Source: Rutpela maculata
Taxonomy: Eukaryota > Arthropoda > Insecta > Coleoptera > Cerambycidae
Direction of reading: 5' to 3'
Assembly: GCA_936432065.2 (NCBI GenBank)
Contig: OW386287.2
Span: 89,633,688 to 89,697,687, forward strand
DNA length: 64,000 nt
Every line of letters starts with the position of its first letter. Within the stretch, counting starts at the first letter, position 1. Of this stretch, positions 53,918 through 64,000 are shown in pieces. Below the pieces are notes generated by a model that was not told the origin of the DNA, ran no database searches, and saw nothing but the letters and a program-made list of their open reading frames with translations. Both the position numbers and the translations under genes were made by a program.

Positions 53918-54196
53918 ATGAGTTGTGTTACTTTGGGCAACAGGGCTCGAGAAAAAATCTGTAAAGGTATCTCTAAATTTTTTAACATTCAGCTGAAGTC
54001 TGAATTGCAAATACAATCAAAATATCTGCTAATTTTTGACTGGCTTGACAGGGAACAACAAATTTTAGGATGCTTGCTACTTTTTGAGAGACATTTTCCT
54101 TCAAAGTGTCATCAAGGTTCTATCTTGTTCACCAATGGCTCCTGCGGTGGAATAAAACCTCTATTGAAAGCTCATTTTAATTCAACATTTTGTTAA
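53918..54196 (+). CDS. Unrecognised 92-codon ORF
   Basis: The ORF encodes a non-repetitive protein with segments NRAREKICKGISKFFNIQLK and LIFDWLDREQQILGCLLLFE. It has seven cysteines and no predicted membrane span or signal peptide. No family is recognised and no promoter or splice sites stand out. It may be a remnant of a decayed gene or a chance ORF. Confidence 0.15.
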   Translation: MSCVTLGNRAREKICKGISKFFNIQLKSELQIQSKYLLIFDWLDREQQILGCLLLFERHFPSKCHQGSILFTNGSCGGIKPLLKAHFNSTFC

Positions 54197-54554
54197 TATT
54201 ACATAAAGTTTATTACATAAAAACATTTCTATTAGTTATGAGATTCTATTCAAATGCGGTTTCCAAGTTAAATTTTACATGGAAAATACCAAATAAATGT
54301 TACTGTAAGTTCATGTTTCATCGTATGAATTATCTTGCAAAAGAAATGTTGAAAATAATTAATACGGCTAACTTAATTCTGATATTAAGTTGAGAAGTGA
54401 CGTTTTAACCATTAAAACATTATGTCGCTCTTCGCCTTTATTAATCTTTCATGTATGGATAATAATTAAATCCTGTAAATAAAACTATAAAAAGGTACCC
54501 TTTTTGGGATTTTTTACCAGATCTGTAGTTGTCCTTTTCTGAAAATGATAACAA

Positions 54555-54695
54555 AGTAATCTACAAAATAGTACTACCTAGTATATTACTGGGAAATACT
54601 TCTGCGCCTGTAACTTTTATGCCAAAAGCACAATTGAAGGTAATACGAATGAGTATTATAAAACAGTAATAATGTGTTTCGCAGATGTTTTGGAA
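54555..54695. repeat. Hairpin related to 15544-15698
   Basis: Contains GCCTGTAACTTTTATG in its loop and weakly pairing arms (TCTACAAAATAGTA / AAAACAGTAATAATG regions). The shared loop sequence links it to the hairpin at 15.5 kb. Confidence 0.4.
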
Positions 54696-54871
54696 TTTTT
54701 TTAATTTTAACAAAATCATTCCACATTTTTTAAATTTTATTTATATTGTTTGTCAAAAAACGTCCCCTGCCTATTCCTCTGACATAAAAATCACGGACAT
54801 AGATGTTATTTCACAGTAATTCCATTAATTTCAGATTCCTTGGATATTATTATTGCTGGAGAATACGTATA

Positions 54872-56444
54872 CAGGGTGTTGCATCATGAAAGGAACATAG
54901 CTTAATAGGAGGTAGAAAACATCAGTGGTAATCAGAATCTCCCATAAAAATGTCTCATTGGGCCTTCACTACGAAGTTACAGGGTGTTTTATAATTTTTG
55001 GCCAAAACTACTTTTTGTCATTACTTTGACAGAGAATGGAATAATGGATTCATATTTGGTACAGCTAATGCAGTAATGATCCTTTAGAAGTACACGTAAG
55101 AGATGAAAAAAATCCAGGTCCGAAGTCACTAAAATTTATGGTTCTTCTTTACCTCTAAAAAACATGACCCTGTATATATTTTTTTTGAAATTTCAATACG
55201 ATATTCGAAAAGAACAACAAAAAATAAACAAAATAACCTATGTCGCTTTTTTGTTACACCTTTGTGGTTATTTAAATACGGTGTTAAATGTACAAGAATA
55301 TGGATTTCAGAACGATATTAAATGAAAGTCTCGTGAAATAAATAATTGTGTAACTAAAATTTGCAAAAATTCTACTGAGGCTAGATGGTCTGGGTGAATT
55401 CTAATTCCGACACGTTTTAAAGATCAATTTTGGTAAAAAATGTAGCCCTAATAAGTAATCTGGTATAAATTAACAAAATATTTAACTTACAACGAAATAC
55501 GGAATGATCCAGCAATGATACGTCGAGCAATTGGTGACCTAACTAAACCAATAACTAAACGCACAAGAAAATGCATAGAAGTTGGGGGAGGCCACTTTGA
55601 AAATTTGCTTTAGTGTAAATTATGTTTTATTTTTAAACACATTTATTTATTGGTTTGTTGTTTGTTGTTACCTGGATGGAAATTATTTTATTTATTTCGG
55701 TTTTAGTTTGTTCTGTTTTCCAATTTTTATTAAGTGTGAAATGTTGCTGATTTTATTGAATAAAGTAACTTGTTACTTAGGCCTAAATAGTTTTATTATC
55801 TGTCACTTTGAATAAGCCTACTATGATTAATCAAATATTTTGTTAATTTTTACCCGTTTGCTTATTAGGGTTACATTTTTTACCATAATTGATCTTTAAA
55901 ACGTGTCGAAATTAGAATTCATCCAGACCATCTAGCCTCAGTAGAATTTTTGCAAGTTTTAGTTATACAATTAGGATTTATTTCACGAGACTTTCATTTA
56001 ATATCGTTCTGAAATCAATATCCTTGTATATTTAACACCGTATTTAAATAACCACAAAGGTGTAACAACAAAGCGAAATAGGCTATTTTGTTTATTTTTT
56101 TGTGATCGTTTCGAATATCGTTTTGAAATTTCAAAAAAATATATACAGTCATGTTTTTTAGAGGTAAAGAAGAAACATAAATTTCAGTGACTCCTAACCT
56201 GGATTTTTTTTCATCTCTTCCATGTACTTCTAACAGATATTACTGTATTAGCTGTACCAAATATGAATCCATTATTCCATTCCCTGTCAAAGTAATGACA
56301 AAAAGTAGTTTTGGCCAAAAATTATAAAACACCCTGTAACTTCGTACTGAAGGCCCAATGAGACATTTCTATGGGACGTTCTGATTACCACTGATGTTTT
56401 CTACCTCCTGTTAAGCTATGTCCCTTTCATGATGCAACAACCTG
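54872..56444 (+). mobile_element. Mariner-superfamily palindromic derivative, ~580-bp TIRs
   Basis: Ends CAGGGTGTTGCATCATGAAA and complement, flanked by TA (54870-54871, 56445-56446). The arms (about 54872-55440 and 55860-56444) match with few differences. The loop of about 420 bases holds only the last codons of a transposase. The element is therefore non-autonomous. TIR tips resemble those at 29616-30959 (CAGGGTGT). Confidence 0.88.
55482..55613 (+). pseudogene. Transposase C-terminus (mariner superfamily)
   Basis: The loop encodes TYNEIRNDPAMIRRAIGDL, then TKPITKRTRKCIEVGGGHFE and NLL before TAG at 55611. The ending KCIEVGGGHFENLL is the usual C-terminus of insect Tc/mariner-like transposases. 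The rest of the gene is replaced by the enlarged left TIR. Confidence 0.75.
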
Positions 56445-56614
56445 TATACGTAGTAAAAATATCTCAAAAAGGAAATGAAAAATTAAGAGAATGCCACAAT
56501 TATTAACATTTAGACAATATCCGTAAAAATATATTTAAAAAAAGTTACAACAGCTACAAAATATTATTGAGACTGGATTTTCTTTGGGGCACCGGGTTAC
56601 GTTAAATCAAAGGT

Positions 56615-56900
56615 ATGCAAAACAAAGCCACAGTAATTTATTTGAAAGCTGCTTTGAATAATATAGTTTGTGATAATAAAATACAGTTTTCAACTGTATG
56701 TAAAATATGGGCAAATTTGGAAGAGTTTCACGAAAATCAGATATCGATAAATACACCGAATCTACAAAAAATGTTCTTTCCAAAAATCTAGAAGAAAACT
56801 AGTAGACTCCCTGCCGTGTAATCATATTTGCATTCTTGCTAGAGGCGAAACAGAGGTTTATTCTAATTGTAATGAAAATGTTTTAATGTTTTAACTCCTC
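56615..56900 (+). pseudogene. Decayed coding region, unrecognised
   Basis: A 58-codon ORF from 56615 reads NKATVIYLKAALNNIVCDN, KIQFSTVCKIWANLEEFHEN and ends KMFFPKI at 56791. The next frame continues RRKLVDSLPCNHICILARGE and TEVYSNCNENVLMF to a stop near 56897. One frameshift would join them. Upstream, another frame (56570-56655) has IIETGFSLGHRVTLNQRYA. The composition is protein-like rather than random. No family is recognised; a transposon origin is likely. Confidence 0.35.
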
Positions 56901-57307
56901 GTGTTAAAATTCTTAAGAGCAATTAATTATCTGTGGATGATATGTGTGGAATAGGAGTAAAAGGGTAAAACAGAATTCAATGTTTTTGTGAATTTCAAAG
57001 ATAGAAGTGTGTATTCATATAAACATTTGTATAAAAGGCTTACATTTGTTCATTTAGCACTAGATATTAAGTTATCGGAATAACCGATTTCGGTTAACAC
57101 ATATTTCGCTTAATTTCTGCTCTGGTTTGTAGAAAAAAATATTTATATGCATTTCAAGAAGTATGTTCTAAACAACTTATTAAGTATTCTAAAGTACACA
57201 GCACCAACTTCTTAAAAGGAGTGAGAATCTCTGTTTCCTTTCTATGTTCATTTTAATAGACGATGAAAGCTCCCCATAAAAAGACATCTAAAAATGAAAG
57301 GACATAG

Positions 57308-58075
57308 TTAGTATATTTGCGTGCCCAGATTAGGGCAACAATATACAGAAAGTAGGTAATTTCGTACTAAATAAAAAAGTGTGAAGTTGTGATTTGCTTA
57401 ATACCTAAATAATATTCTCTAATCATGATAAAAGCAAATAAATAAGAAATAATTAGTTCTAAAAATAAATCAAGAATAGGCTTGTAAATAATGAATGAAT
57501 GTTTCTATACTCTACTGATGAGAACTAACTTGTACAACTTTTCTAGAGCTGAAATAGAATGTAAGGTTCAATAATTCTTGACAGAATTTCAATAAATGAT
57601 TTAAGTGTTTTCAATTTTTTTTTTGCCTTAAAATGCTAGGAATCCTATCATGTAATTCAATACTTCGTCAGTATTAGCTAGAAGAGTAGTTGTTTTGATT
57701 GATTCTCCAATACTGAGTGTTTTAAAGTGTTTTCCTAAGTAGCATATTATTAGCGTGACCAGATTAAGGTACCAATATACAGAAAGTAGATAGTTTCATA
57801 TTAAATAAAAAAGTGTGAATGGGCTGAATTTAAATAAATAATTTAAGTATTTTCAACATATATTTTTTTCTTTAAAATGCTAGGAATCATATCATGTAAT
57901 TCAATGCTTCGTCGGTATTAGCTAGAAGAGTAGTTGTTTTGACTGGTTCTCCAATAATGAGTGTTTTAAAGTATTTATCTAACTAGTATATTTGCGTGCC
58001 CAGATTAGGGCGACAATATACAGACAGTAGGTAATTTCGTAATAAATAAAAATGTGTGAAGTTGTGATTTGCTTA
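57308..58075 (+). repeat. Tandem repeat, unit about 240 bp (two and a part)
   Basis: Units at about 57592-57830 and 57831-58073 share ATGCTAGGAATC, GCTAGAAGAGTAGTTGTTTT, AATATACAGA and AATAAAAAAGTGTGAA in order. A partial unit (57308-57410) holds only the second half. Divergence is about 10-15 percent by eye. No ORF. Confidence 0.8.
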
Positions 58076-58329
58076 ATACCAAAAATATATTGCAACAAAT
58101 GATAAACATGTTTGCTAACGCAAATCGCTAATATTGCAAAAATATTTACGTAGAAATTCAACCATATTATGAGTGTGTATGGTACATTTCTCAACCCGCA
58201 ATTATTTTTTCATTTTGCAATGGCTTATTGAATTATATGGATTGGAAAGACAGGATTGTTCTCGGGATTGTTCTTTTTTTTTTTTTGTTGCGTAATGCCA
58301 TAATTAAAAACGATGCAAATAATATAATA

Positions 58330-58562
58330 TAATTCATACACGGAATAGGGCAGATATAGAATGAGCCAACTCTCCCTTAAAAAACGTCCCAACTCTACCT
58401 TCACCGCCCGGTGTCATTAAAAGTGAACAGATTTATTTTTAGGTGAAAGTGAATCACTACTTTTCAGTACATCAAGCAATTAAAATTACCTGAGATTTGA
58501 AGTACACACACACGGGCGAAATACGGCAGTTTTTTTACTTCTCTTACAAATATACATAGCCT
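58330..58562. other. Sequence related to the following tandem repeat
   Basis: CCAACTCTCCCTTAAAAAAC and CCCAACTCTACC resemble words in the 171-bp repeat but in a different order; no gene. Confidence 0.35.
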
Positions 58563-58905
58563 GTATGACACTCAATATCAAACTACCAACCAATCGGTAT
58601 AAAAAGTCACTGTCCCAATTCTCCTATGGTACCAACTCTCCCACATATCCCACTTTCTTAACAAGCAAAATATTTTATAAGGAATGACTTTTTCAAAAAA
58701 TTAAAATTAAGGTCCATTTGTGTTTTGCTCATCCTATGACACACAATATCAAACTACCAACCAATCGGTATAAAAAGTCACTGTCCCAATTCTCCCATGG
58801 TACCAACTCTCCCTCATATCCCACTTTTTTAACAAGCAAAATATTTTGTAAGGAATGACTTTTTTCAAAAAATTAAAATTTAGGTCCATTTGTGTTATCC
58901 TCATC
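58563..58905 (+). repeat. Tandem duplication, 2 x 171 bp
   Basis: Units start at about 58563 and 58734. Shared blocks are CAATATCAAACTACCAACCA, GTATAAAAAGTCACTGTCCC, CCAACTCTCCC and AAGGTCCATTTGTGTT. Identity is above 90 percent by eye. Confidence 0.9.
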
Positions 58906-59699
58906 CTAGGACACCTTGTATATGGAAATACATGTTATATACATTACGAGAAGCAGAATTTTATTATTAATAAAAAGCTGCTCTCGTAAAATTTTCTAAT
59001 GGTACTCAAGACAATTTTCATTAAATTAAAAATCATTTCTAGCCATTTTTTGGGTATGACGGCGAAAGTTCACAGCGGATTCATGGGGACTCGACAGATT
59101 ATTGTTTCTAGACCAATTCTGAACATCCATGCCAAAATTCAGCTTTATACCATGTTTGTCCAGCAAAAAACCCATTTACTGAACTAGTACAATTATTTAT
59201 TGATTCAAACTGAAACGAACCAACCCACAACGTTTTAAATAAATGGTAGATAAATTATGATAAATAATACAAGTCATCGTTTGTAACGTTTAAATTTTCT
59301 TTGGGGATTTATTAATTTATGTAGATGTCATTCTGTGTTCAACTTCTCCGTAGCGTGCATCAGTCATCACGAATTGTAAACTTATATAGAAATAATATAA
59401 AAAAGTTACAAATCATTTTAGGATTAGGTCACGTTTTGCGGGCAAGTAATAATTCAACCAGATGATCTATTCCATTTTCGGCTCATCAGGAAACTTATTT
59501 ATATTTACATAATTTAAAAGACAATATCATGTTTTAGTTTTGCGCTAATCTATTAAATCGATTGAAACGGTAAAATCTGAAACAGGATAGACCTTATCAG
59601 TATGCAACAAATTATGAAAATAAATGACAAAGGGAAATTGTTCACTAAAAAGCAATTTTTGTAAAAATTAAAAAGTAGTGAACAAAAAATGAAAGCTTG
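58906..59699. other. Unassigned sequence
   Basis: No gene recognised; a 62-codon ORF (58999-59187) has no motif. Confidence 0.3.
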
Positions 59700-60568
59700 A
59701 GGTGGACTGGAATCTTCGGTGTCAAAGGTCAAAGGGCTGCGAACTACGACCATTTTTTGGTTATTTTTGGTCATTTGTTAGCCATTTATCTGCTTGTGAA
59801 TGGTTAATTCTGCGCGATCTAAATAAATATCCATGTATGTTACATTCTGTCATTTTTTTTGACATACAAGATTCGAAATTCATGGTTCTGAAATCTAATA
59901 GTCCAAATAATTCTAGAAATGGCCATTTTTTTGCCAATATTGATATTTTTCGGGTCCTATTTTGTGTGCAACAAAATAGAAAGTATTATTATTTAAAAAT
60001 AATAATGGCAGACAGCTATGACGGTTCCGAGGTCATGGCAGACATTTTTTAATGTTCAAAAAAAAATTACGTTATTTTAATAAAGTTGAAATTTATATAT
60101 ATTGTTAATAATAATATTCTAAGCCTATATTTCGAACGGCAGACATTTTCTGCGGTTCTAACATTCCGGCAGACAATGCAACGTCACCTCTGGTGCCAGC
60201 ATACGCATTTGTATTGGTATCATACTCACTGCAGCACCCATTCAATCTGCATAAAATTTAAAATACTTATTTAGAATACTTAAAACTACTTAACTAAGAA
60301 AAAACTATCCTGAATGAAATGAATTTAAATCAAATTAAATGACGAAAATTACGTAGCAATTCTGACACGTTTGACGATGCCAATACATATATCGCTGTTG
60401 ACGACGGTGTCGTCTTTTCAAATTTTGCTACATATGGGGAAACTGGAGTAATTTTAGGACTAAAAACGTGCATTTTAAATTGCAATGACATTTTTATTTT
60501 CATAAGTAACGTATTTTTTTTTTATATCATTAGGATATTAGAGATCTAAACAAATTTTTTTACCACCT

Positions 60569-60584
60569 CATGGGGGGGGGGGGG
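60569..60584 (+). repeat. Homopolymer G-run
   Basis: About 16 consecutive G bases; length is prone to sequencing error. Confidence 0.9.
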
Positions 60585-60659
60585 GTGCTATTTTTAAGAA
60601 AAATATTTTCTGTAAGATGCGTCCCTTTAGCCGATGCCTTCTCTCATAAATGACTTATC

Positions 60660-61054
60660 CTACTTTAGAGAAAACCCTCTCGCACGGCATGTAATCATAT
60701 GTAAAAAAGTAACGAATACTTTCCAACTAATCACTGGCACTTCGGGTATTAGCGAGTAACGACTACAAAAGTAACACAAGTACATTACACTGCAGGCGAC
60801 ATTGATAATGTATTTTGACGTAAAGAACTCATTCACGCTTAGTTCTTTTTTCTGTAAATCGCTGTTAAGACTATCAACTCGCTCAAATATGGAAATAGGT
60901 AACTGCAAGGTAAAATATAATGCAAAAGTTTCCATTTTGTTTAAAAATTCCAATGCTTTAGTTGTCGCTGCTAAGCGTATGGTGCTGAGCACCACCACTT
61001 TATTTTACGTGTGGTGCTCGAGCCTGCAAGCACCACTATGGTCGCCGGCCCTGT
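60660..61054 (-). pseudogene. hAT/ZMYM1-like transposase fragment with hAT-type tip
   Basis: On the minus strand the segment opens at 61054 with CAGGGCCGGCGACCATAGTG, the form of a hAT terminal repeat. The frame 60998-60660 then gives TTKALEFLNKMETFALYFTL, QLPISIFERVDSLNSDLQKK and ELSVNE. The xIFERVxxLNxxLQKKxLSVNE phrase is characteristic of the C-terminal half of hAT-like DUF4371/ZMYM1-type proteins. The remaining open frame (SKYIINVACSVMYLCYFC onward) has no recognised motif. The other end and the TSD were not found. Confidence 0.55.
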
Positions 61055-61232
61055 ACGATTGACCAGCGATACTACATGCATGATAAATTATTTTGCTGTC
61101 TGCTTCTTCATGCAACTCACAACATATATCTTTAATAATACTTGGTTCTACTTTATCATTCTTTGTAATGCATGCTAATTTATTACCAAGAAATGCTGCA
61201 ATTTCATCACTTGCCCAATGTAAAAAAATCAA
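61055..61232 (-). pseudogene. XPG-like/CxC family fragment (HEEAD motif)
   Basis: The minus-strand ORF from 61232 reads NKLACITKNDKVEPSIIKDI and CCELHEEADSKIIYHACSIA before running into the hAT tip at 61054. HEEAD(T/S)(R/K)I followed by HA is the conserved phrase just upstream of VVIxGxDxDLLVLL in the same uncharacterised family whose C-terminal part is at 19760-25790. Only about 45 codons survive. Together the two remnants show that this gene family occurs inside two different TIR elements in this window. Confidence 0.6.
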
Positions 61233-61802
61233 TGAGCTTCCTTAAATTTTGTATTCTTCAACTCCTTTCCAAAATCTGCTGGTCTTATTTGGTCAGGTCC
61301 AGAGATAATATACTCCATTTGTGGTGCTTCATGTCTTAAAAGCCGTTCGTTTTATTGAAGGGTGAAAATATTAATAAAATATTACGTCGATTCTTCGGCT
61401 TAGAAATTTTGTTACCATTTACAAAATTTTTTTTGAAATATTACCAATGTTTTGGGGACTTCTTTCATCGAATGTAGTATAAAGAAGCCATCTATTAAAA
61501 ATACATCTGTATAACTCGGCGGTTACTAATGAAAGAAAGAGAAAAAGGTCTTGAACTGGAGTGAGTATGATACCAATACATATCCGTATGCTGGCACCAG
61601 AGGTGACGTTGCATTGCCTGCCGGGATGTTAGAACCGCAGAAAATGTCTGCCGTTGGAAATATAGGATTAGAATATTATTATTAACAATATATATAAATA
61701 TCAACTTTGTTAAAATAACGTAATTTTTTTTTTTTGAACATTAAAAAATGTCTGCCATGACCTCGGAACTGTCACAGCTGCCTGTCATTATTATTTTTCA
61801 AT

Positions 61803-62299
61803 AATAATAATATAATATTTCAAAATATTAAAGCGGCAGCCTTGTTAATATAACATTGAACTCCGTCAAAGTTTTACACCTTTAGTACATGAGTGACTCT
61901 ATGGGTACCGCCGCGCGCCGGTCAGACTAAAGAGTCCCCATTTCATTTATGACAGGTATAGGAGAGTAAATGAAGAAAATATAGAGCTTGTTAAAATACC
62001 GTAAGTCTGCCGACCACTGGCTCTTAGACTATAATTAATTATTGCTTTTTTGTTTTTAAGAAAAAACATTATTTATTTATAAATTGTGCTTTTCTTTGAA
62101 CTTCTATAGCTTTTAATAGTATTGAAGTACAAAAACAGTAATTGGAAGGAAAATATTAAAATAAATAGTATAATAGTATAATTGACCTCCTTTAATTAAA
62201 TTAATTTACGTAAGGCTATAATAACTGTTAATAAATAAATAAATAAATGAGAAATTCATCAATAAATTTTAAAGTAGATAGCCATATCTCAAATTCATT
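61803..62299. other. Unassigned sequence
   Basis: AT-rich, with a short (AAAT)n stretch near 62233-62248; no gene recognised. Confidence 0.3.
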
Positions 62300-62810
62300 C
62301 GACTTTTGGATTTCGGGTTCGAGAAATTCGGACTCTGCATATTATATCAAAAAGCATTACAGAATGTGATATACATAAAGAGTTATGCAGTTTACGTACC
62401 AATAACAGGCCGATAAATGAATGAAAATGACCAAAAAATAGTCGTAGTTCATAGCCTTTTGACCTTGTCGTTTTGTGATACCTATATTCAAATTCTGCGA
62501 ATAAAAGAACTTAAAATACAAGGGTACTTAAGATTTTGTTACACACAAAAAAGGGCCCAAAAATGACCAAAAAAATTGCCATTTCTAAAGTTATTTGGAC
62601 TATTAAGTTTCAGAACCATGAATTTCGAATCCTATATGTAAAAAAAATTACAGAATGTGACATACATAAATACTTATTTAGTTCGCGTACAATTAACCGT
62701 TCACAAGCAGGTAAAGGACTAAAAAATGACCAAAAATAACCAAAAAAAAACGGTCGTAGTTCGTAGCCCTTTGACCTTTTCGTTTGTGATACTTATATAC
62801 AAATTCTGCG

Positions 62811-63052
62811 AATAAAAGAACGTAAGCCGGGGTAAATTCTATCAAAATTTAAAGTTTTTTCGAAATAAGTAGTTTAAAAAAATTTGCAAAAATACGAAAA
62901 ATTTAATTAAGACTAATTAGACTTTCGTTATCGACTTCCACCCAAAATTATAATTTTTTTTTATTGCTTTTTAAATATATATGTTTGACTAGCGATCGAA
63001 TTTACCCCTGAGGTTGGGGTAAATTCGATCATACCTCTATTTACACTGAAAA
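62811..63052. other. Unassigned sequence flanking the last family-A copy
   Basis: TAAATTCGATCATA before and TAAATTCGATCACA after the family-A copy (about 63020 and 63779) suggest the repeat inserted into a short pre-existing repeat or duplicated part of it. Confidence 0.3.
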
Positions 63053-63754
63053 AACCGCTGCCCAAGGAATCACTACTTCCACATTCAGATTTTTATTCAA
63101 GTCACTCACAACGAAAAAATTTTGTATGTGGAAATAATAGTTTATGGAACTTTAATAATATATTATTTGAAATCCTCTACCCCAAAAACCTATAAAACGA
63201 TACCCCACATCGGTAGCGGGGTGGGGGTGGTGATAGGGGATGGTAGTGGGGGTGAATGAAGAAAAAAAACATTTTGAGGTTTCTGGTTCTTGTACACACA
63301 CTAAATCACAATTTTTTTTCATCCCCTTTAATAATGGGGTGGCGGGTGATAATGGGGGTGGCTAATGCCAAAATTTTTTTTGAGACCTTAGCTTCTCTTG
63401 TATATACTAAATACCAATTTTATGGACTATTAACTGCTTGATTTACCTATTTTCCCCAAATTTCCCCCAATTTACCCCCCAACCCTTCGACGGAACAAGA
63501 TGAAAATATAATCTAGTTCTAGATCCCGTCAAAGTACATACGTGTACTAAATTTCAAGTCAATATCTCAAACGGTTCCAGAGTAAACGTGCGCACAAAAA
63601 AAGTTACAGACCGACAGACAGACCGACAGACAGAAAATTTTTTTTCTCTCAAACTTAAAATCTCGACGCTTCGTGACATTCTAAGCCTATTTGAACAATA
63701 AAAATTTTTTAAAATTTTTTTGTCGTTACTATACTTCCACTGGATGTGGAAGTA
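63053..63754 (+). repeat. Family-A dispersed repeat, full-length reference copy
   Basis: Start CCGCTGCCCAAGGAATCACT, then TTCCACATTCAG. End CTGGATGTGGAAGTAAT. The words ACTTCCACATYCAG near the start and CTGGATGTGGAAGT at the end form a 14-15 base terminal inverted repeat, with 20 more bases outside it on the left only. Internal marks are a C/G-rich palindromic tract (CACATCGGTAGCGGGGTGGG), TTGTACACACACTAAATCAC, AAGTCAATATCTCAAACGGT, a (CAGA)n run and TCTCGACGCTTCGTGACATT. No coding capacity; MITE-like. Confidence 0.85.
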
Positions 63755-64000
63755 ATTGAATTTAAGCTACCTTTGACTAAATTCGATCACATTGTTTCTT
63801 TTTTTCAAGGCAAATAATGTGGAGAAATAATAATAAAATGGGGCAAATATGGCTCAAAATATTTGGAAAAGTTTATTCAACGGAAAACATAATGTAAAAT
63901 GTAAATAAATCAAATATTATAAAAAATAAATAAATTATGAACTTTTTTAAAAATAGTTCTTTCTTATATATATAGGACGTAAAGAGTAGATAAAACATTC
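63755..64000. other. Window end, unassigned
   Basis: AT-rich with no recognised feature. Confidence 0.3.

Larger units (their letters stand above)
59993..61802 (-). mobile_element. TIR element with an XPG-like family fragment and hAT-like insertion
   Basis: The left arm (59993 to about 60225) begins AAAAATAATAATGGCAGACA and contains GACGGTTCCGAGGTCATGGC, CGGCAGACATTTTCTGCGG and GCAACGTCACCTCTGGTGCC. The right arm (about 61565-61802) is its complement. GGCAGAC occurs four times per arm. Between the arms lie minus-strand fragments of two unrelated proteins (61075-61232 and 60660-60998). Confidence 0.75.
59703..62810. repeat. Outer palindrome with one left and two right arms
   Basis: The left arm (59703-59990: GGTCAAAGGGCTGCGAACTA, TTTTTGGTCATTTGTTAGCC, TTCGAAATTCATGGTTCTGA) recurs inverted at 62535-62800 and again, more diverged, at about 62300-62510. 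A TIR element (59993-61802) sits between. ORFs in the arms (59702-60052, 62536-62739) mirror one another and are not genes. Confidence 0.75.

Noticed and set aside
59702..60052. 116-codon plus-strand ORF
   Set aside because: Spans an arm of the outer palindrome and crosses into the TIR of another element; the mirror copies are not open in the same frame.
1..64000. Possible piRNA cluster
   Set aside because: The dense nested transposon remnants would fit, but orientation is mixed and nothing in sequence alone can show piRNA production; small-RNA mapping would be required.

Overview
This window looks like intergenic or heterochromatin-like DNA from an insect nuclear genome, strongly AT-rich and almost entirely built from transposable elements at different stages of decay. 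The reasons are Tc1/mariner-type, pogo/Tigger and hAT-like DNA transposons, a Ty3/gypsy LTR element, RTE-like and Jockey-like LINE pieces, a 5S-rRNA-derived SINE, many palindromic (foldback) elements, and short dispersed repeats of the kind seen in large arthropod genomes. A beetle host (for example a chrysomelid) is my guess from the repeat style, not something the sequence proves. No intact host gene was found. Coordinates of element ends are read by eye from inverted repeats and target-site duplications (TSDs).

Layout. 1-1403: fragments of a dispersed repeat (family A) and featureless DNA. 1404-7313: one element with about 460-bp terminal inverted repeats (TIRs) that has taken four insertions: a family-A repeat, itself split by a foldback element, a 5S-derived SINE and a Tc1-like transposon. 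7376-8019: a foldback element. 8063-9995: the 5' half of an antisense Jockey-type LINE (gag only). 10-15 kb: degenerate repeats and a 255-bp tandem duplication. 15179-17434: a candidate element with an exon-like ORF inside. 19064-27838: the most informative nest, a TIR element carrying remnants of an uncharacterised, possibly XPG/PIN-nuclease-like gene with a C-terminal CxC cysteine cluster. Its ORF is cut by a gypsy element (5-bp TSD) and its right TIR is cut by an RTE-like LINE. 28826-31053: two nested TIR elements. 32-34 kb: a tyrosine-recombinase-like pseudogene and a membrane-protein-like exon. 34705-38824: a TIR element with a SWIM-zinc-finger transposase remnant, containing a nearly intact DD37D transposon. 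39229-41846: a Tigger-like element split by a family-A repeat. 44.9-47 kb: an unusual element made of A-tract/CCGCGG repeats with an 8-bp TSD. 48132-50205: a palindrome with a second SWIM-type remnant. 52-56.4 kb: foldback and TIR elements. 56.6-59 kb: a decayed ORF and tandem repeats. 59.7-62.8 kb: nested palindromes holding a second copy of the XPG-like family interrupted by hAT-like sequence. 63053-63754: a full family-A repeat.

How it fits together. Nothing here forms an operon or pathway. The elements record a series of insertions, many of them nested inside the arms of older ones. Most coding remnants carry stops or frameshifts. The best preserved is the DD37D transposase at 36886-37947 (one in-frame stop). 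The gypsy element has two frameshifts and one in-frame stop, so it is probably inactive. Several short exon-like ORFs with plausible splice acceptors are listed at low confidence.
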